A DNA stretch of 64,000 nucleotides from an uncultured Collinsella sp. (lineage in GTDB: Bacteria > Actinomycetota > Coriobacteriia > Coriobacteriales > Coriobacteriaceae), in the NCBI GenBank assembly GCA_902478365.1, contig CABSKX010000001.1:48778-112777 (forward strand), in the 5' to 3' direction. The position numbers were made by a program, and so were the translations under genes. The notes beneath the pieces were generated by a model, which made no database searches, was not told where the DNA came from, and worked only from the letters and a program-made list of their open reading frames with translations. Below, piece by piece: positions 40,902 through 49,705 of the stretch (positions are counted from its first letter, which is position 1; every line of letters starts with the position of its first letter).

Positions 40902-42317
40902 ATGGCCGAGGTTTGGCGCTTCTTTGCGCATGAGGACGATTTTGCCGATATAGACGAGGCAGGCGCGTGCGAGCGCTTGGGCCGCGTGCTGTCGTTTCCG
41001 ACCATCTCGAGCATGGATGCCGAGGCGGTGGACTGGCAGCCCTTCGACGACCTGCGCGCCTATATGCAGCAGGCCTGGCCGCGCGTGTTTGCGGCGGGCG
41101 AGGTCGAGCTTATCGACCATTCGCTGCTGGTGACGCTTGCCGGCAGCGATCCGGCTCTTAAGCCCGTTATGCTCATGGGCCACATGGACGTGGTCCCCGT
41201 GGTGCCGGGCACCGAGGCCGACTGGACACATGCCCCCTTTAGCGGGCACGTGGACGACACCTACATCTGGGGCCGCGGCGCGATCGACATGAAGGACCAG
41301 GTCGCAGGCATTCTCGAGGCGGTTGAGTATGCGCTGGCGCACGGCTGGGAGCACGAGCGCACGCTGCTCCTGGCCTTTGGCCAGGACGAGGAGACGACGC
41401 AGTACGGCGCAGGCGCCATCGGCCGCGCGCTCGAGGAGCGCGGCATTGAGCTTGAGTACCTGATCGACGAGGGCGACTACCGCATCGTTCCGGCTGTCGA
41501 GTACGGTGCGGGCGAGGGCTGGCTTATGCATGCCGACCTCGCGGAGAAGGGCTATGCCGATATCGTGCTCAAGACGAAGAGTGAGGGCGGGCATTCCTCC
41601 AACCCCTACGGCGGCACATCGCTCGAGGTGCTCAGCCGTGCCATCACCGCAATCTGCGATATCGAGTGGCCGACGCGCGTGACCGACTTGCTTGCCGCCC
41701 AGCTTGTTGAGTTAGGGCTGTACACGGCCGATGAAATTGCCGCCAACGGGGGCGCCATTGTCCGCGATTGCCTTGCCAGCAAGAAGCTCTATCCGCTGGT
41801 GACGACCACCTGCGCGCCGACCCAGATTGAGGGTGGCAGCACCGGCGCCAACGTGATGCCGCAGGATATGTGGGCCAACATCAACTTCCGTATGCTCGAG
41901 GGCACAAGCGTGGCCGACGTTGTGGCGCGCTGCCGTGAGGCGGTTGCCGGGGCGGATCTTGCCGGTCGTGTCGAAGTGGAGCTGGGCCCCGGCAGCTCCG
42001 AACCCTCGCCGTCCCCGCGCATCGGTGGTCCCGGCCTCGAGGCGGTTCGCTCCATCGCCGCCCGCTATTTCCGTGATCCAAAGGGGACGGCGGAAAACGG
42101 ATTATTCGAGCCAGTGGCAATTGTGCCCTCGACCGTGATCGGTGCGACCGACGCTGCTAACTACCAGCACATTTGCCCTGAGTGCATTCGCTTCTCGGCC
42201 TTTGTGGTTGATGACGATGAGTGTGATCGCGGCGTCCACGGCACCAACGAGCGCATCACCCGCCGCGCCTACCTCCAGGGCATCCGCTTCCTCGTCGCTC
42301 TGCTTCAGACGCTCTAG
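40902..42317 (+). CDS. M20 family metallopeptidase
   Basis: The 471-residue protein is an M20 dizinc peptidase. It has GHMDVVPV (zinc His and catalytic Asp), WGRGAIDMKDQ (bridging Asp) and FGQDEETT (catalytic Glu), and a central dimerisation domain. It resembles carboxypeptidase S/PM20D-type members, which cleave N-acyl amino acids or dipeptides. The ATG follows GAAAGGATG. Its position after an amino acid importer suggests use of imported peptides or acylated amino acids. Confidence 0.9.
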   Translation: MAEVWRFFAHEDDFADIDEAGACERLGRVLSFPTISSMDAEAVDWQPFDDLRAYMQQAWPRVFAAGEVELIDHSLLVTLAGSDPALKPVMLMGHMDVVPVVPGTEADWTHAPFSGHVDDTYIWGRGAIDMKDQVAGILEAVEYALAHGWEHERTLLLAFGQDEETTQYGAGAIGRALEERGIELEYLIDEGDYRIVPAVEYGAGEGWLMHADLAEKGYADIVLKTKSEGGHSSNPYGGTSLEVLSRAITAICDIEWPTRVTDLLAAQLVELGLYTADEIAANGGAIVRDCLASKKLYPLVTTTCAPTQIEGGSTGANVMPQDMWANINFRMLEGTSVADVVARCREAVAGADLAGRVEVELGPGSSEPSPSPRIGGPGLEAVRSIAARYFRDPKGTAENGLFEPVAIVPSTVIGATDAANYQHICPECIRFSAFVVDDDECDRGVHGTNERITRRAYLQGIRFLVALLQTL

Positions 42318-42332
42318 CCAAAAAGCAAGCTC

Positions 42333-42365
42333 TTGGTGCAATGGGGTCAGGTTTGTTTGCACCAA
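42333..42365. repeat. 9-bp inverted repeat around TGGGGTCAGG
   Basis: TTGGTGCAA (42333-42341) and TTGCACCAA (42357-42365) are exact complements around TGGGGTCAGGTTTGT. It lies 15 nt after the peptidase stop. The GGGG-containing loop recalls other dispersed repeats in this window. Confidence 0.6.
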
Positions 42366-42453
42366 TCCGTGCGGGTTATATGCAGGTTTGCCTGCGCACG
42401 CTATCATGTATGGGTTAGACCGCAACTATGTACCCCATACGCGAAGGGATGCG

Positions 42454-42480
42454 CATGTATCTGAAGATCGACATGTTCTA
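42454..42480 (+). other. Possible short leader ORF before prfA
   Basis: An ATG at 42454 opens a nine-codon frame (MYLKIDMF with stop); an ATG six bases earlier (42448) would give two more residues. AAGGGATG lies just upstream. It is about 80 nt before prfA. It may be a leader peptide or chance. Confidence 0.25.
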
Positions 42481-42562
42481 GCCGGGCTTACCCCCGCAGT
42501 GGCGCCGCGCGCCCCATCAACTCTGCCGATTTTCACCTTCACGCATATAAAGGAGTCCCGCC

Positions 42563-43630
42563 ATGCGCGACAAGCTCGAAAAGATCATCAAGGCCTACGA
42601 GGAGCTCGAGAAGAAGCTCTCCGACCCGGCCGTCGCCTCCGATATTAAGGAGTTCACGCGTCTCAACAAGGAGTACGCGCACCAGTCCGACCTCATCGCG
42701 GCCTCGCGCGAGTACATCGGCGCGCTCGATGACATCGAGGCCGCCAAGGAGATGCTCCGCGACACGACCGACGCGGACGAGAAGGAGATGCTCCAGATGG
42801 ACATCTCCGAAAACGAGGCCAAGCTTCCCCAGCTCGAGGAAGACATTAAGTACATGCTCATCCCGAGCGACCCCAACGACGACAAGAACACCATCGTCGA
42901 GATCCGCTCCGCCGCCGGTGGCGACGAGGCGGCCATCTTTGCCGGCGATCTGTACAAGATGTACCAGCGCTTCTGCGAGTCGCGCGGCTGGAAGACCACC
43001 GTGCTCGACTCCAGCCCCAGCGAGGCCGGCGGCTTTAAGTCCATTGAGTTCAAGGTCGAGGGCGACCGCGTCTACTCCGTCATGAAGTTCGAGTCCGGCG
43101 TGCATCGCGTACAGCGCGTTCCCAAGACCGAGTCTCAGGGCCGCATCCAGACCTCAACGGCAACCGTCGCCGTGCTTCCCGAGGCCGAGGAGATCGACGT
43201 CCAGATCAACCAGTCCGACCTGCGCATCGACACCTACTGCGCTTCGGGCCCTGGTGGTCAGTGCGTTAACACCACCTACTCCGCCGTACGCATCACTCAC
43301 CTGCCCACCAACACCGTTGTGCAGTCGCAGGAGCAGCGCTCCCAGATCCAGAACCGCGAGGTCTGCATGCAGATGCTGCGTGCCCGTCTGTACGAGATGG
43401 AACTCGAGAAACAGCAGGCCGAGCTCGGCGCCGAGCGCCAGAGCCAGATTGGCCACGGCAACCGTTCCGAGAAGATTCGTACTTACAACCAGCCTCAGGA
43501 CCGCGTGACCGACCACCGTATCGGTTTCAACTCCACCTACAACGGCGTCCTTCTGGGCGATCAACTTGGCACCGTCATCGAGGCGCTTGCCGCCGCCGAG
43601 CGAGCCGAGAAGCTGGCACAGGCTGTGTAG
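42563..43630 (+). CDS. prfA: Peptide chain release factor 1
   Basis: The 355-residue protein ends translation at UAA and UAG. It has the tripeptide anticodon region RVPKTESQGR (PKT in place of PAT), the catalytic GGQ loop in ASGPGGQCVNTT and the C-terminal NRSEKIRTYNQPQDRVTDHR. The GGQ glutamine is the target of PrmC, which is encoded by the next gene. The ATG follows AAAGGAG. A terminator hairpin and structured element copy 3 begin just after the stop. Confidence 0.97.
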   Translation: MRDKLEKIIKAYEELEKKLSDPAVASDIKEFTRLNKEYAHQSDLIAASREYIGALDDIEAAKEMLRDTTDADEKEMLQMDISENEAKLPQLEEDIKYMLIPSDPNDDKNTIVEIRSAAGGDEAAIFAGDLYKMYQRFCESRGWKTTVLDSSPSEAGGFKSIEFKVEGDRVYSVMKFESGVHRVQRVPKTESQGRIQTSTATVAVLPEAEEIDVQINQSDLRIDTYCASGPGGQCVNTTYSAVRITHLPTNTVVQSQEQRSQIQNREVCMQMLRARLYEMELEKQQAELGAERQSQIGHGNRSEKIRTYNQPQDRVTDHRIGFNSTYNGVLLGDQLGTVIEALAAAERAEKLAQAV

Positions 43631-43633
43631 GTT

Positions 43634-43655
43634 CCGCCGTTCTACCGAACGGCGG
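43634..43655 (+). terminator. Hairpin after prfA, identical to one after the LCP gene
   Basis: CCGCCGTTC-TACC-GAACGGCGG is a perfect 9-bp stem 4 nt past the prfA stop. The identical 22 bases occur at 59200-59221, also just before a copy of the three-helix element. There is no T-run. Confidence 0.7.
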
Positions 43656-43662
43656 ACCAGCC

Positions 43663-43775
43663 GACGCTGCGCGGGCCGCATTTGGACAATCTGACGTTCA
43701 ACTTCAAGGGCGCGACCAGAAGGTCAGCGCCCTTTCGTTTCACGTCACCTTGTCTCAAATGCGACCCGCTCGCTG
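43663..43775 (+). repeat. Three-helix structured element, copy 3 of 4
   Basis: The outer helix pairs GGGcCGCATTTG and GACAA (43673-43689) with TTGTC-t-CAAATGCGaCCC (43750-43767), with a one-base bulge after TTGTC. The middle helix is TGACGT (43692-43697) with ACGTCA (43742-43747). The inner hairpin is AAGGGCGCGACC-agaa-GGTCAGCGCCCTT (43706-43734). Flanks are GACGCTGC and CGCTCGCTG. Confidence 0.82.
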
Positions 43776-44187
43776 TCCGTCCTCTACCTGCGGTGTTGCC
43801 TTGCTCCGGATGCGGTATGCTCAACCTGCGGCGCCTTAGATGTAGTCATTGGGGACGTTCTTAAATGACTAGGTTGGGTACATTGCTTTGAGATGTTATT
43901 TAATCGGCTTTGATGGCCATTAAGCCGGCTACCTGCTCAAAGAAATTAGCGGCATTCATCTGCTATCGAAAATAATGCTCAAAAAATCGTCCAAGAAGTC
44001 GCGTGTCATTTTTTGATGCGTCGCGCGTCAAGTGATGTGGCAAGTTCTTGGTTAGATATTGGTCAGTTTTGGGGCAACCTTGCCAAAAGCTTGACGGATG
44101 CAGATTTAGACGTCGACGAATGAACACTCTAGGCAGGCTCCAAGCAAAATTCTGGGCTGATTCTCGATAATCGCTTCCAATCGTCCC
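43776..44187. other. Non-coding region between prfA element and prmC
   Basis: About 410 bp, unusually AT-rich for this window from about 43860 on. It contains TAGTCATT-GGGGACGTTCTTA-AATGACTA (43843-43871), a module shared with the region after the LCP gene. A nested hairpin follows: CTTTGAG (43886-43892) with CTCAAAG (43936-43942) around CGGCTT/AAGCCG. A TTTTGG/CCAAAA stem lies at about 44076-44097. No supported gene was found on either strand. Confidence 0.6.
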
Positions 44188-44214
44188 TTGCCGCACGCCA
44201 CCCTCGCGTACAAT
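44188..44214 (+). promoter_or_regulatory. Candidate promoter for prmC
   Basis: TACAAT at 44209-44214 is a good -10 box. TTGCCG at 44188-44193 could be the -35 box, with a short 15-nt spacer. The start codon is about 48 nt downstream of the -10. Confidence 0.4.
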
Positions 44215-44262
44215 CTGCTCCGACATTCGCGCGCCGCCTGGCGCTTAAGAGGGGAGGACCCC

Positions 44263-45510
44263 ATGGCAAACGAGATTTGGACCATCAAGCGTTGTCTCGA
44301 GTGGACCAAGGAGTACCTGGCCGAGCGCGGTGAGGAGCATCCCCGTCTTTCTGCCGAGTGGTTGCTGTGCGCGGCAACGGGCCTCGCGCGTATCGACTTG
44401 TATATGCGCATGGACGAGACGCTCGACACAGCGCAGCTCGAGACCATGCACGCGGCGGTCGTCCGACGCGCGAAGGGCGAGCCGCTGCAGTACATCACCG
44501 GTAGCACGCAGTTTCGCATGATTGACGTCGCGTGCGCCCCTGGCGTGCTCATCCCGCGCCCCGAGACCGAGATGCTCGTCGAGGAAGTCCTCAATTATCT
44601 GGATGCCGAGGTGCTGAGCCCCGAGGCCGCCGCCCGCCAGCGCGTGGAGCTGCCTTGGAACGATGAGGTCGAGCAGGCTCGCAAAGCCGAGGCGGCGCTG
44701 GCCGACGAACGCGCGACCGCCGAGCGCCGTGCCGCCAGCCTGACGGCCGCCGATGAGGCTGCGCTGGGTAGCGACGTGCTCGGTAGCCGCGCCTATGCCG
44801 AGGAGCTAGCCGATCGCGAGGCCGAGGAAGCCGCGCAGGCAGCAGAAGCCGAAGCCGCGGAAGCCGCCGAGCCCGAGCTCGACGAATACGGCATCGCCAT
44901 TGAGGGTGCCGACCAGGAGACGGCTTCAGCTCAGGATGCTGCTGCGCCTGCCCCAGCCGAGCCCCGCACTGCCCGCGTTCTCGAGGTCGGCTGCGGCACG
45001 GGCTGCATCTCGCTCTCGCTTGCCTGGGAGCGTCGCGGCCACGTCACCTGCACTGCTACCGATATCGAGCCGCGCGCCATCGACCTTGCTACCAAAAACC
45101 GCGATGCGCTTGGCCTCACGTCCGACGAGGTCGCCTTCAGCCTCACGAACCTGGTGAGCTCCATTCCCCGCGAAGAATGGGGCACCTTTGACGTACTCGT
45201 CTCCAACCCGCCCTACATCCCCACCGATGTCATGCGCTCGCTGCCGCGCGAGGTCAAGGACTTTGAGCCCGACCTGGCGCTCGAGGGCGGCGCCGACGGC
45301 CTCGATATCTTCCGCCGTCTGCTCAACGCGGCGCCCTACATGCTGCGCGCCGGCGGCCTGTTTGCCTGCGAGCTCTACGAGGGCGCGCTCGACGCTGCGG
45401 CCGAGCTCTGTCGTCAAGCGGGTCTGTCGGACGTGCGCATCGTCCACGACCTCACCGATCGCCCCCGCATCGTCCGAGCCATCGTCACCGAGCCCAAACA
45501 GCGCCAGTAA
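44263..45510 (+). CDS. prmC: Release factor glutamine methyltransferase with a ~125-residue insertion
   Basis: PrmC methylates the GGQ glutamine of release factors. The 415-residue product has the helical N-terminal domain, RPETE at 99-103, the SAM-binding EVGCGTG at 241-247 and catalytic NPPY at 315-318. Usual PrmC proteins are about 280 residues. Here an Ala/Glu-rich, low-complexity segment of about 125 residues (roughly 113-236) is inserted between RPETE and the SAM motif, within what is normally a short connection. The ATG at 44263 follows GGGGAGGAC. It lies after prfA, as in many bacteria, but is separated by a 630-bp non-coding stretch. Confidence 0.93.
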   Translation: MANEIWTIKRCLEWTKEYLAERGEEHPRLSAEWLLCAATGLARIDLYMRMDETLDTAQLETMHAAVVRRAKGEPLQYITGSTQFRMIDVACAPGVLIPRPETEMLVEEVLNYLDAEVLSPEAAARQRVELPWNDEVEQARKAEAALADERATAERRAASLTAADEAALGSDVLGSRAYAEELADREAEEAAQAAEAEAAEAAEPELDEYGIAIEGADQETASAQDAAAPAPAEPRTARVLEVGCGTGCISLSLAWERRGHVTCTATDIEPRAIDLATKNRDALGLTSDEVAFSLTNLVSSIPREEWGTFDVLVSNPPYIPTDVMRSLPREVKDFEPDLALEGGADGLDIFRRLLNAAPYMLRAGGLFACELYEGALDAAAELCRQAGLSDVRIVHDLTDRPRIVRAIVTEPKQRQ

Positions 45511-45524
45511 TATTTATTAACTGG

Positions 45525-45554
45525 TTAGCAAAAATTATAAAGTAGTTTATAATT
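45525..45554 (+). promoter_or_regulatory. hicAB promoter with overlapping perfect palindrome
   Basis: TTAGCA (45525-45530) and TATAAT (45548-45553) have a 17-nt spacer. The palindrome AATTATAAA-gtag-TTTATAATT (45533-45554) covers the spacer and the -10 box. This is where a HicB-type repressor would bind to shut off its own operon. Confidence 0.75.
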
Positions 45555-45578
45555 AGGACGGCTGAAAGAGGTCGGCCC

Positions 45579-45764
45579 ATGCAACCTCCTACCTTTCGGG
45601 AAATCATTGCCCTACTCAAGCACGATGGATTCGTGAAGGTCGCGCAAGTCGGTAGTCATGCTAAGTATGTTTCTGGCGACCGTGTTGTCACCGTGAACGG
45701 ATCTGGTGGTGATCGACCAAAGAAGGGCACGTGGGCAAGTATTCGTCGCCAAGCTGGATGGTAG
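45579..45764 (+). CDS. hicA: HicA-type mRNA interferase toxin
   Basis: The 61-residue protein has the HicA double-stranded RNA-binding-like fold: a helix (FREIIALLKHDGFVKV) followed by GSHAKY with catalytic His27, then the C-terminal IRRQAGW. It cleaves mRNA when not held by HicB. It is the first gene of a two-gene operon, 11 nt before hicB, and its promoter overlaps a palindrome. Local AT content upstream differs from the flanking genes, which is common for mobile toxin-antitoxin modules. Confidence 0.9.
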   Translation: MQPPTFREIIALLKHDGFVKVAQVGSHAKYVSGDRVVTVNGSGGDRPKKGTWASIRRQAGW

Positions 45765-45775
45765 TTGGAGGCAAA

Positions 45776-46222
45776 ATGAGGCAGCGATTTACCTATGACT
45801 GCGTTCTCATAAAAGAAGACGACGGTTACTGCGCCAGCTTCCCGCAGATTCCCGGCGCCTTTGCCGATGGCGATACGCGCGAAGAAGCGATTGCCCATGC
45901 CACCGAGGCGCTGATGGCGTTTTTGGCCGACGACCTCAACAACGGTTTGACTCCGGCAGGGTACGAACGCTCGGCCGAGGTCGTGGCCCTTTCAGTCGAA
46001 ATCGACCACGAGGACGCTCGGGAAGCGGCGTGCCGAACATTTAAAGACGCGGCGCTGGACCTCAAAGTCTCCGCTCCGCGGATTACCGCGCTGGTCAAAG
46101 CCGGAAAGCTCGATGTTGAACTCGTCGATGGCCGTCGGATGATAACGATAGACAGCATCGAGCGTTACGCCGCCCAAGAACGTCACGCCGGAAGACCCAA
46201 GAAGTTCGTAGCCGTCCAATAA
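45776..46222 (+). CDS. hicB: HicB-type antitoxin with C-terminal DNA-binding region
   Basis: The 148-residue protein has the HicB RNase H-like N-terminal half (YCASFPQIPGAFADGDTREEAIAHA) and a C-terminal region of about 60 residues (FKDAALDLKVSAPRITALVKAGKLDVELVDGRRMITIDSIERYA) that resembles an excisionase/MerR-like helix-turn-helix. It neutralises HicA and should bind the operon promoter. The ATG at 45776 follows TTGGAGGC. Confidence 0.88.
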   Translation: MRQRFTYDCVLIKEDDGYCASFPQIPGAFADGDTREEAIAHATEALMAFLADDLNNGLTPAGYERSAEVVALSVEIDHEDAREAACRTFKDAALDLKVSAPRITALVKAGKLDVELVDGRRMITIDSIERYAAQERHAGRPKKFVAVQ

Positions 46223-46356
46223 CCCCCTCACTTTCACCGACTACTAGAGCCGCTCACCAAACCAACATGCGCTCTGGGCAAATAGGTTGAACGTTTCGTG
46301 CGAGAATGCCCCACAGTAAACAAACTTGCACCAGAGCGTAAGGGGCTGGCATACAC

Positions 46357-47100
46357 ATGCAGACGGTCTATCGGGTATACGAGGGAGCGCGCGAGCCGCA
46401 TCGGCTTGCAGTCGAGCGCACGGCCGAGCTACTCGGTCGCGGCGGCCTGGCGCTTATTCCAACCGAGACGGTCTACGGTGTCGCCGTGGCGGTCAACGCC
46501 TTCTCGGATGCCGTTCCACAAGATACAAGTGAACCTCTGCCGTGGCCGCGCGATCCGCAGGCCACCGTCAACGGCGCCGCGGTCCCCGCACTCGGCACCG
46601 GCTATCGTCGTATCTTTACCCTCAAGCAGCGCGAGCTCACCCAAACGGTTGCCTGGCTGGTCGATGATGCCGAGGCGCTCGATCGCTATGGCGTGGATAT
46701 CCCTAATGAGGCCCGCGTGCTCGCCCGACGATGCTGGCCGGGCGCCCTGACTATCGTGGTCAAGGCGGCCCCCTGCGTGCCGACCTTTATGCGCGCCGCC
46801 GACGACACGGTGGCACTTCGCGCTTCGGCCTCGCCCGTGGTGCAAGCGCTCATCCGCGCCTGCGGCAGCCCTCTTGCCTGCACCAGCGCCAACACGCATG
46901 GAGCGCCCGCGCCGGCAAGTTTTGCCACGGTGGAGGAGCGCATCCTGGAGGGGGTCGATGTGGCCGTCGACGCCGGTGAGACCCCGTGCCGCGACGCCTC
47001 AACCATCGTGTCGTTTCAGCACGGCGAGCTCCAGATCCTGCGCCAAGGCGCGCTTCCCGCATCAGAGATCGAACGGGTCCTGTCCGACCCGATGCAATAG
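46357..47100 (+). CDS. Sua5/YrdC family L-threonylcarbamoyladenylate synthase
   Basis: The 247-residue protein has the YrdC-like fold: GGLALIPTETVYGVAV, the KQRE motif in FTLKQRELTQ, and SANTHGAPAP near the end. It makes threonylcarbamoyl-AMP from threonine, bicarbonate and ATP for the t6A37 modification of ANN-decoding tRNAs. A segment of about 25 residues (PQDTSEPLPWPRDPQATVNGA and beyond) is inserted between the first strand-helix unit and KQRE. It ends 13 nt before glpK. Confidence 0.88.
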   Translation: MQTVYRVYEGAREPHRLAVERTAELLGRGGLALIPTETVYGVAVAVNAFSDAVPQDTSEPLPWPRDPQATVNGAAVPALGTGYRRIFTLKQRELTQTVAWLVDDAEALDRYGVDIPNEARVLARRCWPGALTIVVKAAPCVPTFMRAADDTVALRASASPVVQALIRACGSPLACTSANTHGAPAPASFATVEERILEGVDVAVDAGETPCRDASTIVSFQHGELQILRQGALPASEIERVLSDPMQ

Positions 47101-47113
47101 AAAGGTGTAAGCG

Positions 47114-48655
47114 ATGTCGTTGAATCTAGGTAGCCTGGGTATGGAAGACGCCTCGTTTAGCTTTGGCGGTTCCTACATCATGGCGCTCGACTGCGGCACC
47201 ACCTCGGTACTCGCGACCATCGTCGACGAGTACGGCTGCATCGTCGCCCAGGCGCGTCGTAGCGTCAAAACCAGCTTCCCGCGCCCCGGCTGGGTGGAGC
47301 AGGATCCCACGGAGGTGCTTGCCAGCCAGATCGGCGTGATGATGGAGGTCCAGTTTAAGAGCGGCATCCATTCTGACCGCATTGCCGCCATCGGTATCTC
47401 CAACCAGCGCGAGACCACGGTGGTGTGGGACCGCATAAGCGGCCAACCCATCTATAACGCCATCGTGTGGCAATGCCGTCGCACCGCACCTCTGATCGAC
47501 GAGCTGGTCGAGCAGGGCGCAGAAGAACTGGTGCGCTCCCGCACGGGACTCACACTCGATCCGTATTTCTCGGCTTCCAAGGTGCAGTGGATCCTCGACA
47601 ACGTTGACGGTGCGCGTGAGAGCGCGGTGGCGGGCGACCTCATGTTCGGCACCATCGACACCTGGCTCATCTACAACCTCACCGGCGGTCAGGTCTTTGC
47701 CACCGACTACACCAATGCCAGCCGCACCGCGCTCTTTAATATCCATACGCTCGATTGGGACGACGATCTGCTGGCGCTCTTTGACGTTCCACGTTCCATG
47801 ATGCCCGAGGTTCGTTGGAGCTCGGGCGACTACGGCCGCGTCGCGAGCGACATCATGACCAACATGCCACCCATCATGGGCGTGGCGGGCGACCAGCAGG
47901 CGTCGCTGTTCGGCCACTGCTGCTTCCATCCCGGCCAGACCAAAAACACCTATGGCACGGGTTGCTTTATGCTCATGAACACCGGCGACGAGATCGTCGA
48001 ATCCAAGAACGGTCTGGTCTCCACGATCGGTATCGCCGCGGACGGGAAGATCAGCTATGCGCTCGAGGGCTCTATCTTTGCCGCCGGCTCAACCATGAAT
48101 TGGCTGCGCAACAACATGGGCATCATCTCGAGCGTGAGCGAGTCCGCGCAACTCGCCACTTCGATCAGCGACAACGAGGGCTGCTACTTCGTCCCCGCCT
48201 TCGCAGGCCTGGGCGCTCCCTGGTGGGACCCGCATGCTCGCGGTATCGTGTGCGGCCTGACCGGCGCCTCGAGTCGCGCGACCATTGTGCGTGCGGCCTG
48301 CGAGTCCATGGCCTACCAGAGTTATGACGTACTACGCGCCATGGAGCAGGACGTGGGACTTTCGATTGAGCGCCTGTCCGTCGATGGCGGTGCCTCGCGC
48401 AACGAGTTCATCATGCAATTCCAGGCTGATCTGCTGGATATCCCCGTGCTGCAGTGCGAGACGGTGGAGACCACGGCGATTGGCGCCGCGTACTTGGCGG
48501 GCCTTGCTGTCGGCTATTGGGAGGATTTGGAGGAGCTGGAGCAAAACGCTCAGATCGTCAAAGTCTTCCATCCTCACATGTCCGCCGAGCGCCGTGAGAG
48601 CAACCTCGCTGGTTGGCGTGATGCCGTCAAGCGTTCGCTCAACACCGCTCAGTAG
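47114..48655 (+). CDS. glpK: Glycerol kinase
   Basis: The 513-residue FGGY-family kinase phosphorylates glycerol with ATP. Glycerol-contact residues are present: Arg-Glu in SNQRETTVVWD, Trp in AIVWQCRR, Tyr in LDPYFSASKV and Asp in GVAGDQQASLFG. The N-terminal ATP loop reads DCGTTSV where E. coli has DQGTTSS, and about 18 extra residues precede it. Length is close to that of other GlpK proteins. No glpF or glpD gene is nearby. Confidence 0.92.
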   Translation: MSLNLGSLGMEDASFSFGGSYIMALDCGTTSVLATIVDEYGCIVAQARRSVKTSFPRPGWVEQDPTEVLASQIGVMMEVQFKSGIHSDRIAAIGISNQRETTVVWDRISGQPIYNAIVWQCRRTAPLIDELVEQGAEELVRSRTGLTLDPYFSASKVQWILDNVDGARESAVAGDLMFGTIDTWLIYNLTGGQVFATDYTNASRTALFNIHTLDWDDDLLALFDVPRSMMPEVRWSSGDYGRVASDIMTNMPPIMGVAGDQQASLFGHCCFHPGQTKNTYGTGCFMLMNTGDEIVESKNGLVSTIGIAADGKISYALEGSIFAAGSTMNWLRNNMGIISSVSESAQLATSISDNEGCYFVPAFAGLGAPWWDPHARGIVCGLTGASSRATIVRAACESMAYQSYDVLRAMEQDVGLSIERLSVDGGASRNEFIMQFQADLLDIPVLQCETVETTAIGAAYLAGLAVGYWEDLEELEQNAQIVKVFHPHMSAERRESNLAGWRDAVKRSLNTAQ

Positions 48656-48778
48656 GGTTGCGACGAGCTGCTCGATACAACAAACCGTTAAACTTATGCA
48701 CGGCGCGAGGCAACAATGTCGCCAGGCGTCTTGTCAGCAAGGCCATCTTCCGGCCGCAACGAAAGGGGCAATCAACCC

Positions 48779-49426
48779 ATGACCGTCACCTACGATACGT
48801 CCCGCGTGACGCTTGTCGACCATCCGCTCGTCCAGCACAAGCTGTCGATCCTGCGCGACAAGAGCACCGGCACCAACCAGTTCCGCCAGCTCGTGCGCGA
48901 GCTTGCGCTCTTTGACGGCTACGAGGCCATGCGCGACCTGCCCATGGAAGACGTCGAGGTCGAGACCCCCATCACCACTGCCACGTTTAAGCAGCTTGCC
49001 GGCAAGAAGCTCGCCATCGTTCCTATCCTGCGCGCGGGCCTCGGCATGGTCGATGGCATCCTCGACTTGGTGCCCTCCGCTCGCGTGGGCCACATCGGTA
49101 TGGAGCGCGACGAGGTCACCCACGAGCCGCATGAGTATTACTGCAAGATGCCCAAGGATATCGATCAGCGCATCTGCCTGGTTGTCGACCCCATGCTCGC
49201 CACGGGCGGTTCGGCCGAGATGGCCATCAGCTACCTGCGCGAGCGCGGTGTCAAGGATATCCGCATGCTGTGTATCGTCGCCGCGCCCGAGGGCCTCAAG
49301 TCACTGACCGAAAAGGACCCCGACGTACATATTTATACGTGCGCCATCGACGACCATCTCAACGAGGCCGCCTACATCGTTCCCGGCCTGGGCGACGCCG
49401 GAGACCGCATCTACGGCACGCTCTAG
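48779..49426 (+). CDS. upp: Uracil phosphoribosyltransferase
   Basis: The 215-residue protein makes UMP from uracil and PRPP for pyrimidine salvage. The PRPP-binding loop is [15 protein letters not shown], and the uracil-binding C-terminus ends in [16 protein letters not shown]. The ATG at 48779 follows GAAAGGGG. It precedes the ATP synthase operon in the same direction, as in several other bacteria, but has its own 280-bp downstream region. Confidence 0.97.
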   Translation: MTVTYDTSRVTLVDHPLVQHKLSILRDKSTGTNQFRQLVRELALFDGYEAMRDLPMEDVEVETPITTATFKQLAGKKLAIVPILRAGLGMVDGILDLVPSARVGHIGMERDEVTHEPHEYYCKMPKDIDQRICLVVDPMLATGGSAEMAISYLRERGVKDIRMLCIVAAPEGLKSLTEKDPDVHIYTCAIDDHLNEAAYIVPGLGDAGDRIYGTL

Positions 49427-49617
49427 TCGTTGGGCCTTGTCGGCTACGGTCACAAATACGAAGAAATGGTGCGCGCGGGCGAGCAAAAGTCGTCCACGCG
49501 CACTTCTGTTAACGGACGTTTTGCCCTGAGGGGTTCGAAAAAACGTATTACCGTACCTGCGGCATAAAGAAGGCCTTAAGAAAACGTACAGGTGCGTATT
49601 AACCGTTTGTTTTACGG

Positions 49618-49645
49618 TTGTACTTTAGCGATTGGCTCGTACAAT
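49618..49645 (+). promoter_or_regulatory. Candidate promoter of the ATP synthase operon
   Basis: TTGTAC (49618-49623) and TACAAT (49640-49645) are spaced by 16 nt, about 60 nt before the atpI-like start. The surrounding sequence (49530-49660) is AT-rich, as expected for a strong promoter. Confidence 0.6.
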
Positions 49646-49705
49646 AGTCACCAATGTTTGGCTGGGACTGTGCCGTGAGGCGTAAAAAGGAAAGCGAGGA
49701 AGCCA

